Below, piece after piece: positions 33,099 through 33,495 of a DNA stretch of 33,495 nt (positions are counted from its first letter, which is position 1; the number at the start of each line of letters is the position of its first letter). Both the position numbers and the translations under genes were made by a program. Origin of the DNA: Brevundimonas vancanneytii (GTDB lineage: Bacteria > Pseudomonadota > Alphaproteobacteria > Caulobacterales > Caulobacteraceae); NCBI GenBank assembly GCA_945861515.1, contig CAMAVA010000015.1, positions 1-33,495 on the forward strand, read 5' to 3'. Below the pieces are notes generated by a model. The model did no database searches, had not been told where the DNA came from, and saw nothing but the letters and a program-made list of their open reading frames with translations.

Positions 33099-33495
33099 TC
33101 AGGAGCCGATAACCCGCGGCCGCCAAACAGGGCCGAGCCGACCCGCACGCTGGTGGCTCCGAACCGGATGGCGGTTTCGAAATCGCCGCTCATCCCCATG
33201 CTGAGGCAGGCGAGGCCATTGCGCGCGGCGATCCTGGCCAGCAGCGCAAAATGCAGGCCGGGCGGTTCGGCTTCCGGCGGAATGCACATCAGCCCCTCGA
33301 CCGGCAGGTCCCACTCGCGGCGACATCGGGCGATGAACGCATCGGTATCGGCCGGCGTCAGTCCCGCCTTCTGCGGTTCCTCGCCGGTATTGATCTGCAC
33401 ATAGAGCCGGGGCGCCCGGCCCCGGCGCTGGATCTCGGTCGCCAGAGCCTCGGCCAGCCGCGGCCGGTCCAGGGTCTCGATGACGTCGAACAGGT
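33065..33495 (-). CDS. YggS/PROSC-family PLP-binding protein, C-terminal part
   Basis: A partial gene entering from the right window edge. The visible 143 codons start LFDVIETLDRPRLAEAL. YVQINTGEEPQKAG, VEGLMCIPP, the family signature LSMGMSGDFETAIRFGA, and VRVGSALFGGR follow. These are C-terminal YggS motifs (PLP homeostasis protein). The PLP-binding lysine is outside the window. The stop at 33065-33067 gives a 34-bp overlap with the end of the convergent citrate synthase gene. The tail LSAPDQAALSGAGPT extends past the usual family end and is read from that overlap. Confidence 0.9.
   Translation of the reverse strand, partial: LFDVIETLDRPRLAEALATEIQRRGRAPRLYVQINTGEEPQKAGLTPADTDAFIARCRREWDLPVEGLMCIPPEAEPPGLHFALLARIAARNGLACLSMGMSGDFETAIRFGATSVRVGSALFGGRGLSAPDQAALSGAGPT

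Overview
The window reads as a chromosomal segment from a high-GC alphaproteobacterium, most likely a member of the Caulobacteraceae (Phenylobacterium, Caulobacter or Brevundimonas type). This rests on the AddAB pair in place of RecBCD, a GST-fold protein closely resembling the division factor FzlA, an NDUFA9-like complex I accessory protein, and TTGAC-type promoters with short spacers. The genus is inference. Genes are densely packed, and most of the window is ordinary housekeeping content.

Layout: (1) 1-10148, minus strand, is a possible long operon. Read 5' to 3' it holds tRNA-Leu(CAG), a short RNase D, lptC-lptA-lptB (LPS export), addB-addA (double-strand break repair), trxA and the start of an ATP-dependent DNA ligase cut by the window edge. 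(2) 10277-11239, plus, is an NDUFA9-like protein, convergent with queG, an unknown exported protein, a FzlA-like protein and a cation diffusion facilitator (11242-15201, minus). (3) 15248-19754, minus, is an ABC ATPase followed by a 1205-residue ABC permease fused to an M1-type metallopeptidase. (4) 19978-20648, plus, is a FitAB/VapBC-type toxin-antitoxin pair with a palindrome inside its predicted promoter. (5) 20785-25808 holds a CelD/HfsK-like acyltransferase, threonine ammonia-lyase, an FKBP lipoprotein, purU (minus) and argE. (6) 26194-28192 is a KtrAB potassium uptake pair whose base composition is clearly lower in GC than its surroundings, followed by a putative 157-bp MITE-like element. 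(7) 28541-30770 holds uppP (minus) and a TPR plus aspartyl/asparaginyl hydroxylase fusion (plus). (8) 30771-33495 holds two divergent citrate-synthase paralogues, one with an N-terminal MerR/excisionase-type helix-turn-helix, around a 75-bp AT-rich region with four phased ATTGAY repeats, then the end of a YggS-family gene.

No CRISPR array, prophage, complete insertion sequence or recognisable new defence system is visible. The observations most worth following are the in-frame 12-unit pentapeptide tandem repeat in the AddB nuclease region, the HTH-citrate synthase with its divergent paralogue and phased repeats, the putative MITE beside the KtrAB island, and the operator-like palindrome of the FitAB pair.
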